Origin: Gerris lacustris
Lineage: Eukaryota > Arthropoda > Insecta > Hemiptera > Gerridae
Direction: 5' to 3'
Assembly (NCBI GenBank): GCA_951217055.1
Contig: OX578286.1
Location: forward strand, 17,431,102 to 17,495,101
Length of the DNA stretch: 64,000 nt
Under the pieces are notes generated by a model. That model was not told the DNA's origin and did no database searches. It saw nothing but the letters and a program-made list of their open reading frames with translations. Positions 1 through 12,569 of the stretch are shown one piece after another. Position numbers and translations under genes: made by a program. Position 1 is the first letter of the stretch. Every line of letters starts with the position of its first letter.

Positions 1-482
1 ACGGGGTTATTAATTTTTTGTCATGTAGAAAGCCGTAATAAATGACGCTATGCAAAAAATTTGGGTTCCAAGGCTAAAACTTTTTGGGGAAAAAAATGTT
101 GAATAATTTGGGGTTCAGTCTAAAATTAATAAATCCGCCTTTTTCCGCTCTTCCAAGTGGCCTACCTTTTTCCCCGTATCCCCTGGAGAAAAACGCGACG
201 GGACTTTTTTGTAGCCCGCAAATAGACCTTTAAGCCCGTATATGACACGAGGCGGTCGGACCTCAAGTACGCCCGCTACGAGAGATTGAAATTGAACTGC
301 GCACTAAAAACCCGACTTTCACCCGTTTTCAGCCTTCAAAATTTCCCCAAACGGCTTTATCCGGGTAAAACTACGGTTCTTCTCGAACGCCGTGCCGAAA
401 CCTTTGAAACGATATGTATATCGACCCGATCGGGCGACTTTCGATTTTCACCGAACCCGACCTGTCGAGCGCCGACTCCGTA
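1..482 (+). repeat. Truncated last 983-bp unit of the preceding block
   Basis: The sequence matches the second half of the 983-bp unit: the AAAGCCGTAATAAATGACGC segment, then TTTTTGTAGCCCGCAAATAG, then GATCGGGCGACTTTCGATTT. It then departs into a linker containing CCTGTCGAGCGCCGAC, which leads into the 17-bp minisatellite. The same unit-to-linker switch occurs at about 6838 and 12285, so this is the end of a block whose beginning lies before the window. Confidence 0.85.
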
Positions 483-680
483 CGGGCGCCGACACTATAC
501 CGGCGCCGACACTATACCGGCACCGACACTACACCGGCGCCAACACTGTACCGGCGCCAACACTGTACCGGCGCCAACACTGTACCGGCGCCGACACTAT
601 ACCGGCGCCAACACTATACCGGCGCCAACACTATACCGGCGCCAACACTATACCGGCGCCAACACTATACCGGCGCTGAC
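483..680 (+). repeat. 17-bp minisatellite, copy 1 (about 11.5 units)
   Basis: Tandem units of ACCGGCGCCAACACTAT with C/T, A/G and T/C variants. Each unit contains the palindrome GGCGCC. As 17 is not a multiple of 3, an open run stays open in all three frames, each giving the same 17-residue peptide pattern; this explains the three overlapping open frames here, which are not genes. The unit number (about 11) is nearly the same in all four copies, which suggests the block is copied as a whole. Confidence 0.95.
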
Positions 681-682
681 CG

Positions 683-732
683 CTAGCTGCGTCCCGTTGG
701 CCGCCGCTTGCGGCGGCCACGGGACCAGCTAG
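683..732 (+). other. Array hairpin with CTAG end, copy 1
   Basis: A 25-nt left arm starting CTAGCTGCGTCCCG pairs with a 23-nt right arm ending GGGACCAGCTAG. There are two single-base bulges and a TT loop between GCCGCCGC and GCGGCGGC. The right arm ends in CTAG followed by T. The arrangement recalls a Helitron-type 3' end (hairpin, then CTRR, then host T), although here CTAG is part of the stem rather than 10-12 nt past it. A terminator or cruciform role is equally possible. Confidence 0.85.
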
Positions 733-2972
733 TATATATATACTATTTCAGGAAGGATTTTTTTTCCCTGGGGGTGGTGGGGGGGAGTGAGGGGGGGGGT
801 TACCCTCCGTCCGGTCCCGACAATGGGGAAAATCGGTCCCGCCGTCCTCCGACAAGCGGTTTTCGAGATATTCCCGTCGGGAAGGCCCGTTTTCCCGGTG
901 GGTCCTTGGGGGCGCGGGGGCGGGAAAAAAAATATTCCGACCCCCGGGCGTCGTGGGGCCCCCCGGGGGGAACACTTTTTGTAGGAAACTTTTTCCCCCC
1001 CGAAGCACGGGGGGGGCGCTAAAAATCGAAAACAACCGATTTTGGGGCCTTTTTCGGACGCCCGTATCTTTTTCCCTGTTCACTTTAAAAAAAAAACAAA
1101 AAACTATTTTTTCCTAAATTTCCTGCCCTACAAAAAAGGTCCTTTGGGTCGGACCGCTGCGGTCGACCGTATCCGAGTTATGCGGAAAAAACCGTTTTTC
1201 GGGGGGAAAATTTTTCTTTAAAAAATCGCGGCGCGGCAACCGCGCACGCTGAATTTTTTTCCACCTGATAAATTTTAGGGGGGAGTCCCCCGAGTGAGAA
1301 AATTCCACCCGCGGATTTTCCCTACTTTCCGTTTGGCGTCGGGAACTCCCCCCGTTTTACCGCAAAACGGAAAATGCGAAAAAAAAAATTTCGTCATTTT
1401 TTTTCTCCGCGAGTAAAAGTCGGGGAAATACCGTTTGAAGGGCGTCCGGTAGGTTTCGCCGGTCGGTTTAAGGAAAAAAATACCGAGGGGCGGTCGGAGG
1501 CGGGGGACGGCGGCGGGGGCGGACCGCGTACTCCCGAAGGGCCGATTTTCGCGTTTTTGGGGCCGACCCCGTGAAATTCAAACTCTGCACGCCCCCCTTC
1601 AACTTGGGAATATCCGGACGGGACTCGCAGGGTAGTTTCAGGGCATAGTGGACTACGAGAAACCGTCTTTCTTTTTTCTTAGCTCACGACATTTTTCCCG
1701 TGGGGGGGCGAAAACCCCGATTTTGGGTCGTTTTCGGCCGAAAACCACGACTTTGCCAAATTCAAAATCTCCGCTCCCCTCTTCAACTCGAAAATTTCCC
1801 GACGGGACTCGCAGGGTAGTTTCGGCCCATAGTGGTCTACGAGAACCGGTTTCTTTGTTTTCTTGACTCCGACGGTTCTCCTCCTGGAGGGGGAAATGTA
1901 AAAAAATTCGGAATTTCGTTCCCCGCTTTTTTTAACTTCGGGGCCCCCGTAGCCCCCCTTAAAGTGCGATTAGGCGTTCGAAACTTATGGGGCGTCTGAC
2001 CCCATCTGTCCTCTACACGAAACCTCTTTTGTTTTTTTTTCGCCGGTTTCCGGGCGCCGTACGGGGGGGATAAAATCCGAAAAAAGTGAAATTTCAGTTA
2101 ACGACTTGCAAAAAAGTATTTGTATCTCCTCCTAGGGTTTTAAAAGTGGGGAATTGGGACCAACTGCACCTTTTCAGGTTGGGTGTCGGACACACCAACG
2201 AGCCCTTCGTTTTTTAAAATTTTGATTTTGGGGCCCCCCCCGAATTTTTGAAATTTTCGTCTGCCCATAACTATTTCCCTATTTATTTTATGGGGCCCTT
2301 GATTTTTTCACGTGTAGACATATGTAAGAAATAACGCTATACAAAAAATCAGGTCCCTACGACTTATAGTTTTCGAGAAAAAAAATGACGAAATTTCGAA
2401 ATTTTCGTCTTTTTTGACGCTACCTTTTATACCGCTTTTTTCGACTTTAAACCGCCGTAGCTCCCTCTATAATGCGAATATCGGGTTGATTTTTTGTGGG
2501 CATCTTTATTTCACGGTGCTATACCGAAACCTTCTTCGATTTTATTTTCACCGGTGCCCGGGCGCAGTGGGGGGGGCCCGAATATCTTTTTAAGGGCTTT
2601 TTTGAAATTCTACAAATCGCCATAGCGTTTTCCCCGTAGCCCGTGGAGAAAAACTCTATTAGCCTTTTTTGCAGCCCGCAAATAGACCTTTAAGCCCATA
2701 TATGGCACGAGGCGGTCGGACTTATAGTACGCCCACTACGAGAGATTGTAATTGAATTACGTACTAAAAACCCAATTTTCACCCGTTCTTAGCCTCTTAA
2801 ATTTCCCCAAATTGCTTATTAAGGGCAAAACTATAGTTTTTCTTGATCGCCTTGCCAAAACCTTTAAAATGATATATATGTCGACCCGATCGGGCGACTT
2901 TCGATTTTCGCTAAAATAATCACGGGTCCTAGCCTAGCTTCATTTTGGGGGAAAAAAAAATTTTTTTTTTTT
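733..2972. repeat. GC-rich array spacer, copy 1
   Basis: The spacer links the hairpin to the next 983-bp block and is homologous in patches to 7126-10383 and 12570-16309. A degenerate sub-repeat of about 184 bp is visible in the phrase GACTCGCAGGGTAGTTTC at about 1622 and 1806. Other shared phrases are TCTCCTCCTAGGGTTTTAAA (2125) and CACCGGTGCCCGGGCGC (2549). No gene is seen; open frames on both strands follow G/C and A/T runs. Confidence 0.8.
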
Positions 2973-3236
2973 GGTCGACGACCCCACATGTGTTATACAT
3001 GGTTGGAAAGCTAATTTTTTTTTAATAGGGGAGATACTCATGAACTTTTTTCTTCGCGACCAATATTTTCCGAGAAAAGCCCGAAAAACATGGTTTCCCG
3101 CCAAAAAGTTCAAATGTTTGAACGCCATTATCTCGGAAAGTATTGGTCGGGGAAAAAATTTTTCAAGAGTAGGACCCCCCCCTGAAAAAAAAGATCTTTC
3201 CAACCATGTATAACACGTATATGGTTGTCGACCAAA
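2971..3236. repeat. Imperfect palindrome in the 983-bp unit (type copy)
   Basis: The left edge TTGGTCGACGACCCCACATG and right edge ATATGGTTGTCGACCAA are inverted copies, and both carry GTTATACATGGTTGGAAAG or its complement. Homology continues inward through GACCAATATTTTCCGAGA against TCTCGGAAAGTATTGGTC to the centre GTTCAAATGTTTGAAC at 3108-3123. Arms are about 120-140 nt and contain indels. The same structure is present in the units starting at 3955, 4939, 5922, 10384, 11366, 16310 and 17290. It explains why both strands show similar frames containing VIHGWK. Confidence 0.9.
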
Positions 3237-6200
3237 AAATTTCCCGAAATCGAGAACCGCAAAATCAGGGAAATTTCGACTCAAATTTGCATGGTGGTCC
3301 GATTTTCACCAAATTCGGTATACACCCGTTGTTCGACACCACAAAAAGGATTATGAAAGAATTTCCCGGAAAAAAAATTTCCGGGCCCCCCCCTATAATT
3401 TTGAAATTTGTATATGCCCGTAAAATTCGTTTGGACGCCTTTACGGGGTTCTTAATTTTTTGTCATGTAGAAAGCCGTAATAAATGACGCTATGCAAAAA
3501 ATTAGGGTCCTAAGGCTAAAACTTTTTGGGGAAATAAATGTTGAATAATTTGGGGTTCAGTCTAAAATTAATTAATCCGCCTTTTTCCGCTCTTCCAAGT
3601 GGCCTACCTTTTTCCCCGTATCCCCTGGAGAAAAACGCTACGGGACTTTTTTGTAGCCCGCAAATAGACCTTTAAGCCCGTATATGACACGAGGCGGTCG
3701 GACCTCAAGTACGCCCGCTACGGGAGATTGAAATTGAACTGCGCACTAAAAACCCGATTTTCACCAGTTTTTAGCCTGTTAAATTTCCCCAAATTGCTTT
3801 CTAAGGGTAAAATTATAGTTTTTCTTGATCGCCATGCCAAAACCTTTAAAATGATATATATATCGACCCGATCGGGCGACTTTCGATTTTCGCCAAAATA
3901 ATCACGGGTCCTAGCCTAGCTTCATTTTGGGGGAAAAAAATTTTTTTTTTTTTTGGTCGACGACCCCATATGTGTTATACATGGTTGGAAAGCTAATTTT
4001 TTTTTAATAGGGGAAACACTCTTGATCTTTTTTCTTCGCGACCAATATTTTCCGAGAAAAGCCCGAAAAACATGGTTTCCCGCCAAAAAGTTCAAATGTT
4101 TGAACGCCATTATCTCGGAAAGTATTGGTCGGGGAAAAAAATTTTCAAGAGTAGGACCCCCCCCTGAAAAAAAAAGATCTTTCCAACCATGTATAACACG
4201 TATATGGTTGTCGACCAAAAAATTTCCCGAAATCGAGAACGGCAAAATCAGGGAAATTTCGACAAATTTTTGGAAGGTGGTCCGATTTTCACCAATTTCG
4301 GTATACACCCGTTGTTCGACACCACAAAAAGGTTTATGAAAGAATTTTCCCGAAAAAAAATTTTCGGGGCCCCCCCCATAATTTTTAAATTTTTATATGC
4401 CCATAAAATTTGTTTGGACGCCTTTACGGGGTTCTTAATTTTTTTTTCATGTAGAAAACCGTAATTAATGTCGCTATGCAAGAAATTAGGCTTTTAAGTC
4501 AATAACTTTTTGGGGAAAAAAATGTTGAATAATCTGGGGTTCAGTGTAATATTAATAAATCCACACTTTTTCGAGGTTCGGAGTGGCTTAACTTTTTCCC
4601 CGTATCCCGTGGAGAAAAACTCTAAATGCCTTTTTTGTAGCCCGCAAACAGACCTTTAAGTCCATATAAGACACGACGCGGTCGGACCTAAAGTAAGCCC
4701 ACTACGAGAGATTGAAATTGAATTACGTACTAAAAACCCAATTTTCACCCGTTCTTAGCCTCTTAAATTTCCCCAAATTGCTTTCTAAGGGTAAAATTAT
4801 AGTTTTTCTTAATCGCCTTTCCAAAACCTTTAAAATGATATATATGTCGACCCGATCGGGCGACTTTCGATTTTCGCTAAAATAATCACGGGTCCTAGCC
4901 TAGCTTCATTTTGGGGGAAAAAAAAATTTTTTTTTTTTGGTCGACGACCCCACATGTGTTATACATGGTTGGAAAGCTAATTTGTTTTTAATAGGGGAGA
5001 CGCTCTTGAACTTTTTTCTTCGCGACCAATATTTTCCGAGAAAAGCCCGAAAAACATGGTTTCCCGCCAAAAAGTTCAAATGTTTGAACGCCATTATCTC
5101 GGAAAGTATTGGTCGGGGAAAAAAATTTTCAAGAGTAGGACCCCCCCCTGAAAAAAAAAGATCTTTCCAACCATGTATAACACGTATATGGTTGTCGACC
5201 AAAAAATTTCCCGAAATCGAGAACCGCAAAATCAGGGAAATTTCGACTCAAATTTGCATGGTGGTCCGATTCTCACCAAATTCGGTATACACCCGTTGTT
5301 TGACGCCACAAAAAGGATTATGAACGAATTTTCCGGAAAAAAAAATTTCCGGGCCCCCCCCATAATTTTGAAATTTGTATATGCCCATAAAATTCGTTTG
5401 GACGCCTTTACGGGGTTCTTAATTTTTTGTCATGTAGAAAGCCGTAATAAATGACGCTATGCAAAATATTAGGGTTCTAAGGCTAAAACTTTTTGGGAAA
5501 AAAAATGTTGAATTATTTGGGGTTCAGTGTAAAATTAATAAATCCACACTTTTTCGAGGTTCGGAATGGCTCAACTTTTTCCCTGTATCCCGTGGAGAAA
5601 AACTCTATTGGCCTTTTTTGTAGCCCGCGAATGGACCTTTAAGCCCATATATGGCACAAGGCGGTCGGACTTATAGTACGCCCACTACGAGAGATTGAAA
5701 TTGAATTACGTACTAAAATCCCAATTTTCACCCGTTCTTTGCCTCTTAAATTTCCCCAAATTGCTTTTTAAGGGTAAAATTATAGTTTCTCTTGATCGCC
5801 TTGCAAAAACCTTTAAAATGATATATATGTCGACCCGATCGGGCGACTTTCGATTTTCGCTAAAATAATCACGGGTCCTAGCCTAGGTTCATTTTGGGGG
5901 AAAAAAAAATTTTTTTTTTTTGGTCGACGACCCCACATGTGTTATACATGGTTGGAAAGCTAATTTTTTTTAATAGGGGAGACACTCTCGAACTTTTTTC
6001 TTCGCGACCAATATTTTCCGAGAAAAGCCCGAAAAACATGGTTTCCCGCCAAAAAGTTCAAATGTTTGAACGCCATTATCTCGGAAAGTATTGGTCGGGG
6101 AAAAAAATTTTCAAGAGTAGGACCCCCCCCTGAAAAAAAAAGATCTTTCCAACCATGTATAACACGTATATGGTTGTCGACCAAAAAATTTCCCGAAATC

Positions 6201-6838
6201 GAGAACGGCAAAATCAGGGAAATTTCGACAAAGTTTTGGAAGGTGGTCCGATTTTCACCAAATTCGGTATACACCCGTTGTTTGACACCACAAAAAGGAT
6301 TATGAAAGAATTTTCCGGAAAAAAATTTTTCCGGGCCCCCCCCCCATAATTTTGAAATTTGAATATGCCCGTAAAATTCGTTTGGACGCCTTTACGGGGT
6401 TCTTAATTTTTTGTCAAATAGAAAGCCGTAATAAATGACGCTATGCAAAAAATTAGGGTCCTAAGGCTAAAACTTTTTGGGGAAATAAATGTTGAATAAT
6501 TTGGGGTTCAGTCTAAAATTAATTAATCCGCCTTTTTCCGCTCTTCCAAGTGGCCTACCTTTTCCCCCGTATCCCCTGGAGAAAAACGCGACGGGACTTT
6601 TTTGTAGCCCGCAAATAGACCTTTAAGCCCGTATATGACACGAGGCGGTCGGACCTCAAGTACGCCCGCTACGGGAGATTGAAATTGAACTGCGCACTAA
6701 AAACCCGACTTTCACCCGTTTTCAGCCTTTAAAATTTCCCCAAACGGCTTTATCCGGGTAAAACTACGGTTCTTCTCGACCGCCGTGCCGAAACCTTTAA
6801 AACGATATGTATATCGACCCGATCGGGCGACTTTCGAT
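2973..6838 (+). repeat. Block of 983-bp tandem units (3 full, 1 truncated)
   Basis: The phrase GGTCGACGACCCCA marks unit starts at 2973, 3955, 4939 and 5922 (spacings 982, 984, 983). Unit order is: long palindrome; GGTATACACCCGTTG segment; a CCGGAAA...TTTCCGG box; CCGTAATAAATGACGC; TTTTTGTAGCCCGC; GATCGGGCGACTTTCG. The fourth unit switches near 6838 into the linker that leads to the minisatellite. Copies differ mainly in homopolymer length and scattered substitutions. Confidence 0.94.
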
Positions 6839-6874
6839 TTTCACCGAACCCGACCTGTCGAGCGCCGACTCCGT

Positions 6875-7075
6875 ACGGGCGCCGACACTACACCGGCGCC
6901 GACACTATACGGGCGCCGACACTACACCGGCGCCGACACTGTACCGGCGCCAACACTGTACCGGCGCCAACACTGTACCGGCGCCAACACTATACCGGCG
7001 CCAACACTATACCGGCGCCAACACTATACCGGCGCCGACACTATACGGGCGCCAACACTATACCGGCGCTGACCG
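6875..7075 (+). repeat. 17-bp minisatellite, copy 2 (about 11 units)
   Basis: Same unit as at 483-680, with variants such as ACGGGCGCCGACACTAC. It ends in the same CGGCGCTGACCG transition into the hairpin. Confidence 0.95.
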
Positions 7076-7125
7076 CTAGCTGCGTCCCGTTGGCCGCCGC
7101 TTGCGGCGGCCACGGGACCAGCTAG
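7076..7125 (+). other. Array hairpin with CTAG end, copy 2
   Basis: Identical in structure to 683-732. The following bases are TTTTGATAATACTATTTC, which match the flank of copy 3 closely and that of copy 1 partly. Confidence 0.85.
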
Positions 7126-10100
7126 TTTTGATAATACTATTTCCCGAAGCTTATACGCCCCCCCGGTGGAGGTAGGAGAGCGATTTTCGGGGGCCGGGTG
7201 TCTTCCGGTCCCAAACGGTCGGGGACTGCGTGAAAACCGCCTCCGGTGACCCGTTTCCCGGTTACGGGCGACGGTATCGCCCGTTTTCCCGGCGGGGTCC
7301 GGGGACCGCGGGCACCGGAAAAAAAATATTCCGACCCCGCGGCGTCGTGGGGCGCATTAGGGGCGACGACTTTTATAGGAAACTTTTTCCCCCCCGGCGC
7401 ACGGGGGGGGCGCTAAAATTCGAAAACCCCCTTTTTAGGGGCCTTTTTCGGACGCGTGTATCTTTTTCCCTGTACACTTTAAAAAAATAAACGAAAAACT
7501 ATTTTTTCTTAAATTTAGAGGCCTTCAAAAAAGGTCCTTTGGGTCGGACCGCTGCGGTCGACCGCATCCAAGTTATGCGGAAAAAACCGTTATTCGCGGT
7601 CGCGGGTTTTCTTTAAAAAAATCGCGGCGCGGCAACCGCGCGCGCTGAATTTTTGCCGACCTGATACAATTTAGGGGGGTGCCCGAGGAGTGAGAAAATA
7701 ACCCCCGCGGATTTTCCCTACTTTCCGTTTGGCGTCGGGAACCACCCCCGTTTTACCGCAAAACGGAAAAAGCGAAAAAAAAATGTTCGTCATTTTTTTT
7801 CTCCGCGAGCAAAAGTAGAGGAAATACCGTTTGAAGGGCGTCCGGTAGGAAAAAGTGATACCTTTTGAGAAAAAAATACCGAGGGGCGGTCGGAGGCGAG
7901 GGGCGGCGGCGGGGGTGGTGCGCGTCCCGCAGATGGGCCGATTTTCGCGTTTTTTCGGCCGACCCCCCCGACTTCAAAATCGCCGCTCCCCTCTTCAACT
8001 TGGGAATTTCCCGACGGGACTCCTAGGGTAGTTTCGGCCCGTAGTGGTCTACGGGAAACCGTCTTTCTTTTTTCTTAGCTGGAGACATTTTTCCCGTGAG
8101 GGGCGAAAACCCGAATTTCGGGAAATTTCGGCCGAAAAAACGACCTTGCCGACTTCAAATTCTGCACCCCCCTATTTAACTTGAGAATTTCCCGACGGGA
8201 CTCGCAGGGTAGTCTCGGAGCATAGTGGTCTACGAGATCGAGTTATTTTTTTTTCTTAACTCCGACGGTTCTCTCCCAGGAGGGGGGGAATGTTAAAAAA
8301 TTCGAAATATTTCCCCCCACTTTTCTTCACTTTGGGGCCCCCGTAGCCCCCCTTAAAATGCGTATAGACGAACGAAACTTATTGGGCGTCTGACCCGTAC
8401 TGTCCTCTACACGAAACCTCTTTCGCTTTTTTTTCGCCGGTTTCCGGGCGCCGTAGGGAGGGGGTCAAAACGAAAAAAAGGTAAATTTTCGTTAATCAAT
8501 TTTCGCGTAAATGTTGTATCTCCTCCTAGGGTTTTAAAAGTGGGGAATTGGGACCAATAGCACCTTTTCAGGTTAGGTCCCGGATTTCTGACCAGACCCT
8601 TCGTTTTTTGAAATTTCGATTTTGGGGCCCCCCCGGATTTTTTGAAATTTTCGTCTGCCCTTAAAATATTTCCTATTTATTTTATGGGGCCCTTGATTTT
8701 TTTACGTGTACACATATGTGATGAATAACGCTATAAAAAAAATTAGGGTTCTACGACTTATAGTTTTCGAGAAAAAAATTGTCAAAGTTTCGAAAATTTC
8801 GTTTTTTTCGACCCTATTTTTTATACCCCTTTTTTCGACTTTAAACCGCCGTAGCTCCCTCTATAATGCGAATATCGGGTTGATTTTCGGTGGGCGTCAT
8901 TAATTCACAGTGGTTGACCGAAATCTTTTTCGATTTTATTTTCACCGGTGCCCGGGCGCAGTGGGGGGGGGGGGGGGGCCGAATATCTGTTTAAGGGCTT
9001 TTTTGAAATTCTATAAATCGGCATAGCGTTTTCCCTGTATCCCGTGGAGAAAAACTCTATTGGCCTTTTTTGTATCCCGCAAATAGGCCTTTAAGCCCAT
9101 ATATGATACAAGGCGATCAAACTTATAGTACGCCCACTACGAGATATTGAAATTGAATTACGTACTAAAAACCCAATTTTCACCCGTTCTTAGCCTCTAA
9201 ATTTTCCCCAAATGGGACTCCCAGGGTACTTTTGGCACATAGTTGCCTACGAGAATCTGTTTTCCGTTTTTCTTAACTACTTTCCGGTTTTCCCCTGGGT
9301 GGGAAAACCTTGATTTTCGGTCGATTTTTGCCGAAAAACACGACTTTGCCGACCTCGAGGTGGTAAACGGCCCCTTAAACTCGAAAGTTTCCCGACGGGA
9401 CTTATAGGATATTTCCGAGGTATGGCCCCCTCAAAGGACCCGGTCGATTTATAATTTCACTGCACACGGTTCTCTTCCAGGGGCGAAAATGTCAAAAAAA
9501 TTGGGAATTTTTCCCCCGTTTTCGAGGCCCATGTAGCCCCCCTTAAAATACGTCTAGACAAACGAAACGTATGGGGCATCTGACCCCGACTATCCTCTAC
9601 ACGAAACTTCTTTCGGTTTTTTTTCACCGGTGTCCGGGCGCCGTGGGGGTCCTGAATATCTGTTTAAGGGGTTTTTCGAATTTCTTTAAAGTAGAATAGC
9701 GTTTTCCCGGTAGCCCGTGGAGAAAAACGCTACAGGCCTTTTTTGTAGCCCGCAAGTAGACCTTTAAGCCAATATAAGACTGTGGAGCTTAAACTACGCC
9801 CACTATGAGTGATTTAAGCAGAATTTTTTCTAAGAAACCAAATCAATTTTTTCTGCCCATAACTTTTTCCCTATTTCTTCGTTGATTTTTTCATCCTTGA
9901 TTTTGAGGTCCTTGATTTTTTCACATGTAGACATCTATAATAAATAACGCTATAAAAAATTAGGGTCCTACGACTTATATATTTAGAGGAAAAAAGTTTG
10001 GGAAAATTAGTCTTTTTCGACCCTTTTTTTACACCGCTTTTTTCGACTTTAAATCCCCGTAGGTCCCTCTTAAATGCGAATATTGGGGTTGAATTTTTGT

Positions 10101-10383
10101 GGGCGTCTCTATCTCACGGTTTTTGACCGAAAACTTATTCGATTTTTTTTTACCGGTACCTTAGCGCCTTGGGGGGGCCTGAATATCTGTTTAAGGGGTT
10201 AGCCTCTAAAATTTTCCCTAATAGCTTTATCTAGGTAAAACTATAGTTTTTCTTTATCGCCTTGCCGAATCCTTTAAAATGATATATATGTCGATCCGAT
10301 CGGGCGACTTTCGATTTTCACTAAAATAATCACAGGTCCTAGAGGCCTAGCTTTTTTTTAGTAAAAAAAAAAATTCTTTTTTT
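7126..10383. repeat. GC-rich array spacer, copy 2
   Basis: Patchwise homologous to the other spacers. Sub-repeat phrases occur at about 8019 and 8200 (spacing about 183) and again near 9228. From about 8930 fragments of the 983-bp unit are mixed in (TTTTTGTATCCCGCAAATAG, CACGACTTTGCCGACCTCG), so this spacer is a mosaic made by repeated recombination between modules. No gene is seen. Confidence 0.78.
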
Positions 10384-12285
10384 GGTCGACGACCCCACAT
10401 GTTTTATACATGGTTGGAAAGCTAATTTTTTATTAATAGGGAAGACACTCTTGAACTTTTTTCTTCCCGATCAATGTTTTCCGAGAAAAGCCTAAAAAAC
10501 ATCGAAATTCCAAAATTTCACTCAATCTTTGGACGCCATTATCTCGGAAAATATTGGTCAGGGAAAAAAATTTTTGTGAGTATGACCCCCAGTGAAAAAA
10601 AATAATCTTTCCAACCATATATAACACGTATGGGGTCGTCGACCAAAAAATTTCCCCAAATCGAGAACGGCAAAATCTGGGAAATTTCGACAAATTTTTG
10701 CAAGGTGCTCCGAATTTCCCCAAATTTAGTATGCACCCGTTGTTTGACACCACAAAAAGGATTATGAAAGAATTGTCCGGAAAAAAAAATTTCCGGGTCC
10801 CCCCCATAATTTTGAAATTTTTATATGCCCATAAAATTTGTTTAGACGCATTTACGGGGTTCTTAAATTTTTTACGTGTAGAAAACCGTAATTAATGTCG
10901 CTATGCAAAAAATTAGGCTTTTAAGTCAATAACTTTTTGGGGAAAAAAATGTTGAATAATCTGGGGTTCAGTGTAATATTAATAAATCCACACTTTTTCG
11001 AGGTTCGGAGTGGCTCAACTTTTTCCCCGTATCCCGTGGAGAAAAACTCTATAGGCCTTTTTTGTAGCCCGCGAATAGACCTTTAAGCCCATATATGGCA
11101 CGACGCGGTCGGACCTAAAGTACGCCCACTACGAGAGATTGAAATTGAATTACGTACTAAAAACCCAATTTTCACCCGTTCTTTGCCTCTTAAATTTCCC
11201 CAAATTGCTTTTTAAGGGTAAAATTATAGTTTTTCTTAATCGCCTTGCCAAAACCTTTAAAATGATATATATGTCGACCCGATCGGGCGACTTTCGATTT
11301 TCGCTAAAATAATCACGGGTCCTAGCCTAGGTTCATTTTGGGGGAAAAATAAATTTTTTTTTTTTGGTCGACGACCCCACATGTGTTATACATGGTTGGA
11401 AAGCTAATTTTTTTTTAATAGGGGAGATACTCATGAACTTTTTTCTTCGCGACCAATATTTTCCGAGAAAAGCCCGAAAAACATGGTTTCCCGCCAAAAA
11501 GTTCAAATGTTTGAACGCCATTATCTCGGAAAGTATTGGTCGGGGAAATTTTTTTTCAAGAGTAGGACCCCCCCCTGAAAAAAAAAGATCTTTCCAACCA
11601 TGTATAACACGTATATGGTTGTCGACCAAAAAATTTCCCGAAATCGAGAACGGCAAAATCAGGGAAATTTCGACAAATTTTTGGAAGGTGGTCCGATTTT
11701 CACCAAATTCGGTATACACCCGTTGTTCGACACCACAAAAAGGATTATGAAAGAATTTCCCGGAAAAAAAAATTTCCGGGCCCCCCCCCTATAATTTTGA
11801 AATTTGTATATGCCCGTAAAATTCGTTTGGACGCCTTTACGGGGTTCTTAATTTTTTGTCATGTAGAAAGCCGTAATAAATGACGCTATGCAAAAAATTA
11901 GGGTCCTAAGGCTAAAACTTTTTGGGGAAATAAATGTTGAATAATTTGGGGTTCAGTCTAAAATTAATTAATCCGCCTTTTTCCGCTCTTCCAAGTGGCC
12001 TACCTTTTTCCCCGTATCCCCTGGAGAAAAACGCTACGGGACTTTTTTGTAGCCCGCAAATAGACCTTTAAGCCCGTATATGACACGAGGCTGTCGGACC
12101 TCAAGTACGCCCGCTACGGGAGATTGAAATTGAACTGCGCACTAAAAACCCGACTTTCACCCGTTTTCAGCCTTTAAATTTCCCCAAACGGCTTTATCCG
12201 GGTAAAACTACGGTTCTTCTCGACCGCCGTGCCGAAACCTTTAAAACGATATGTATATCGACCCGATCGGGCGACTTTCGATTTT
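10384..12285 (+). repeat. Block of 983-bp tandem units (1 full, 1 truncated)
   Basis: Unit starts are at 10384 and 11366 (spacing 982). The first unit is more divergent (AAAACATCGAAATTCCAAAA in place of the CATGGTTTCCCGCC phrase) and matches the unit at 16310. The second is very close to the 2973 family. It switches at about 12285 into the linker before the minisatellite. Confidence 0.92.
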
Positions 12286-12316
12286 CACCGAACCCGACCT
12301 GTCGAGCGCCGACTCC

Positions 12317-12519
12317 GTACGGGCGCCGACACTATACCGGCGCCGACACTATACCGGCGCCAACACCACACCGGCGCCAACACTGTACCGGCGCCAACAC
12401 TGTACCGGCGCCGACACTGTACCGGCGCCAACACTATACCGGCGCCAACACTATACCGGCGCCAACACTATACCGGCGCCGACACTATACGGGCGCCAAC
12501 ACTATACCGGCGCTGACCG
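12317..12519 (+). repeat. 17-bp minisatellite, copy 3 (about 11 units)
   Basis: Same 17-bp unit, including the variant CACCACACCGGCGCCAAC. Three shifted open frames result from the period and are not genes. Confidence 0.95.
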
Positions 12520-12569
12520 CTAGCTGCGTCCCGTTGGCCGCCGCTTGCGGCGGCCACGGGACCAGCTAG
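12520..12569 (+). other. Array hairpin with CTAG end, copy 3
   Basis: Same stem-loop as at 683 and 7076, ending CTAG and followed by TATTGATAATACTATTTC. Confidence 0.85.

Noticed and set aside
286..732. Three overlapping open frames (90-148 codons) with a TGANTIPAPTLYRRQHY pattern, recurring at 6785, 12229 and 18471
   Set aside because: They are the three phases of a 17-bp tandem repeat; all frames are open because of the period, and no start, domain or codon signal supports translation.
1993..2028. CTGACCCC...ACACGAAACC in the satellite, reminiscent of a hammerhead core (also at about 8390 and 13847)
   Set aside because: The AUGA part of CUGAUGA is missing and no stem II or stem III pairing is seen.
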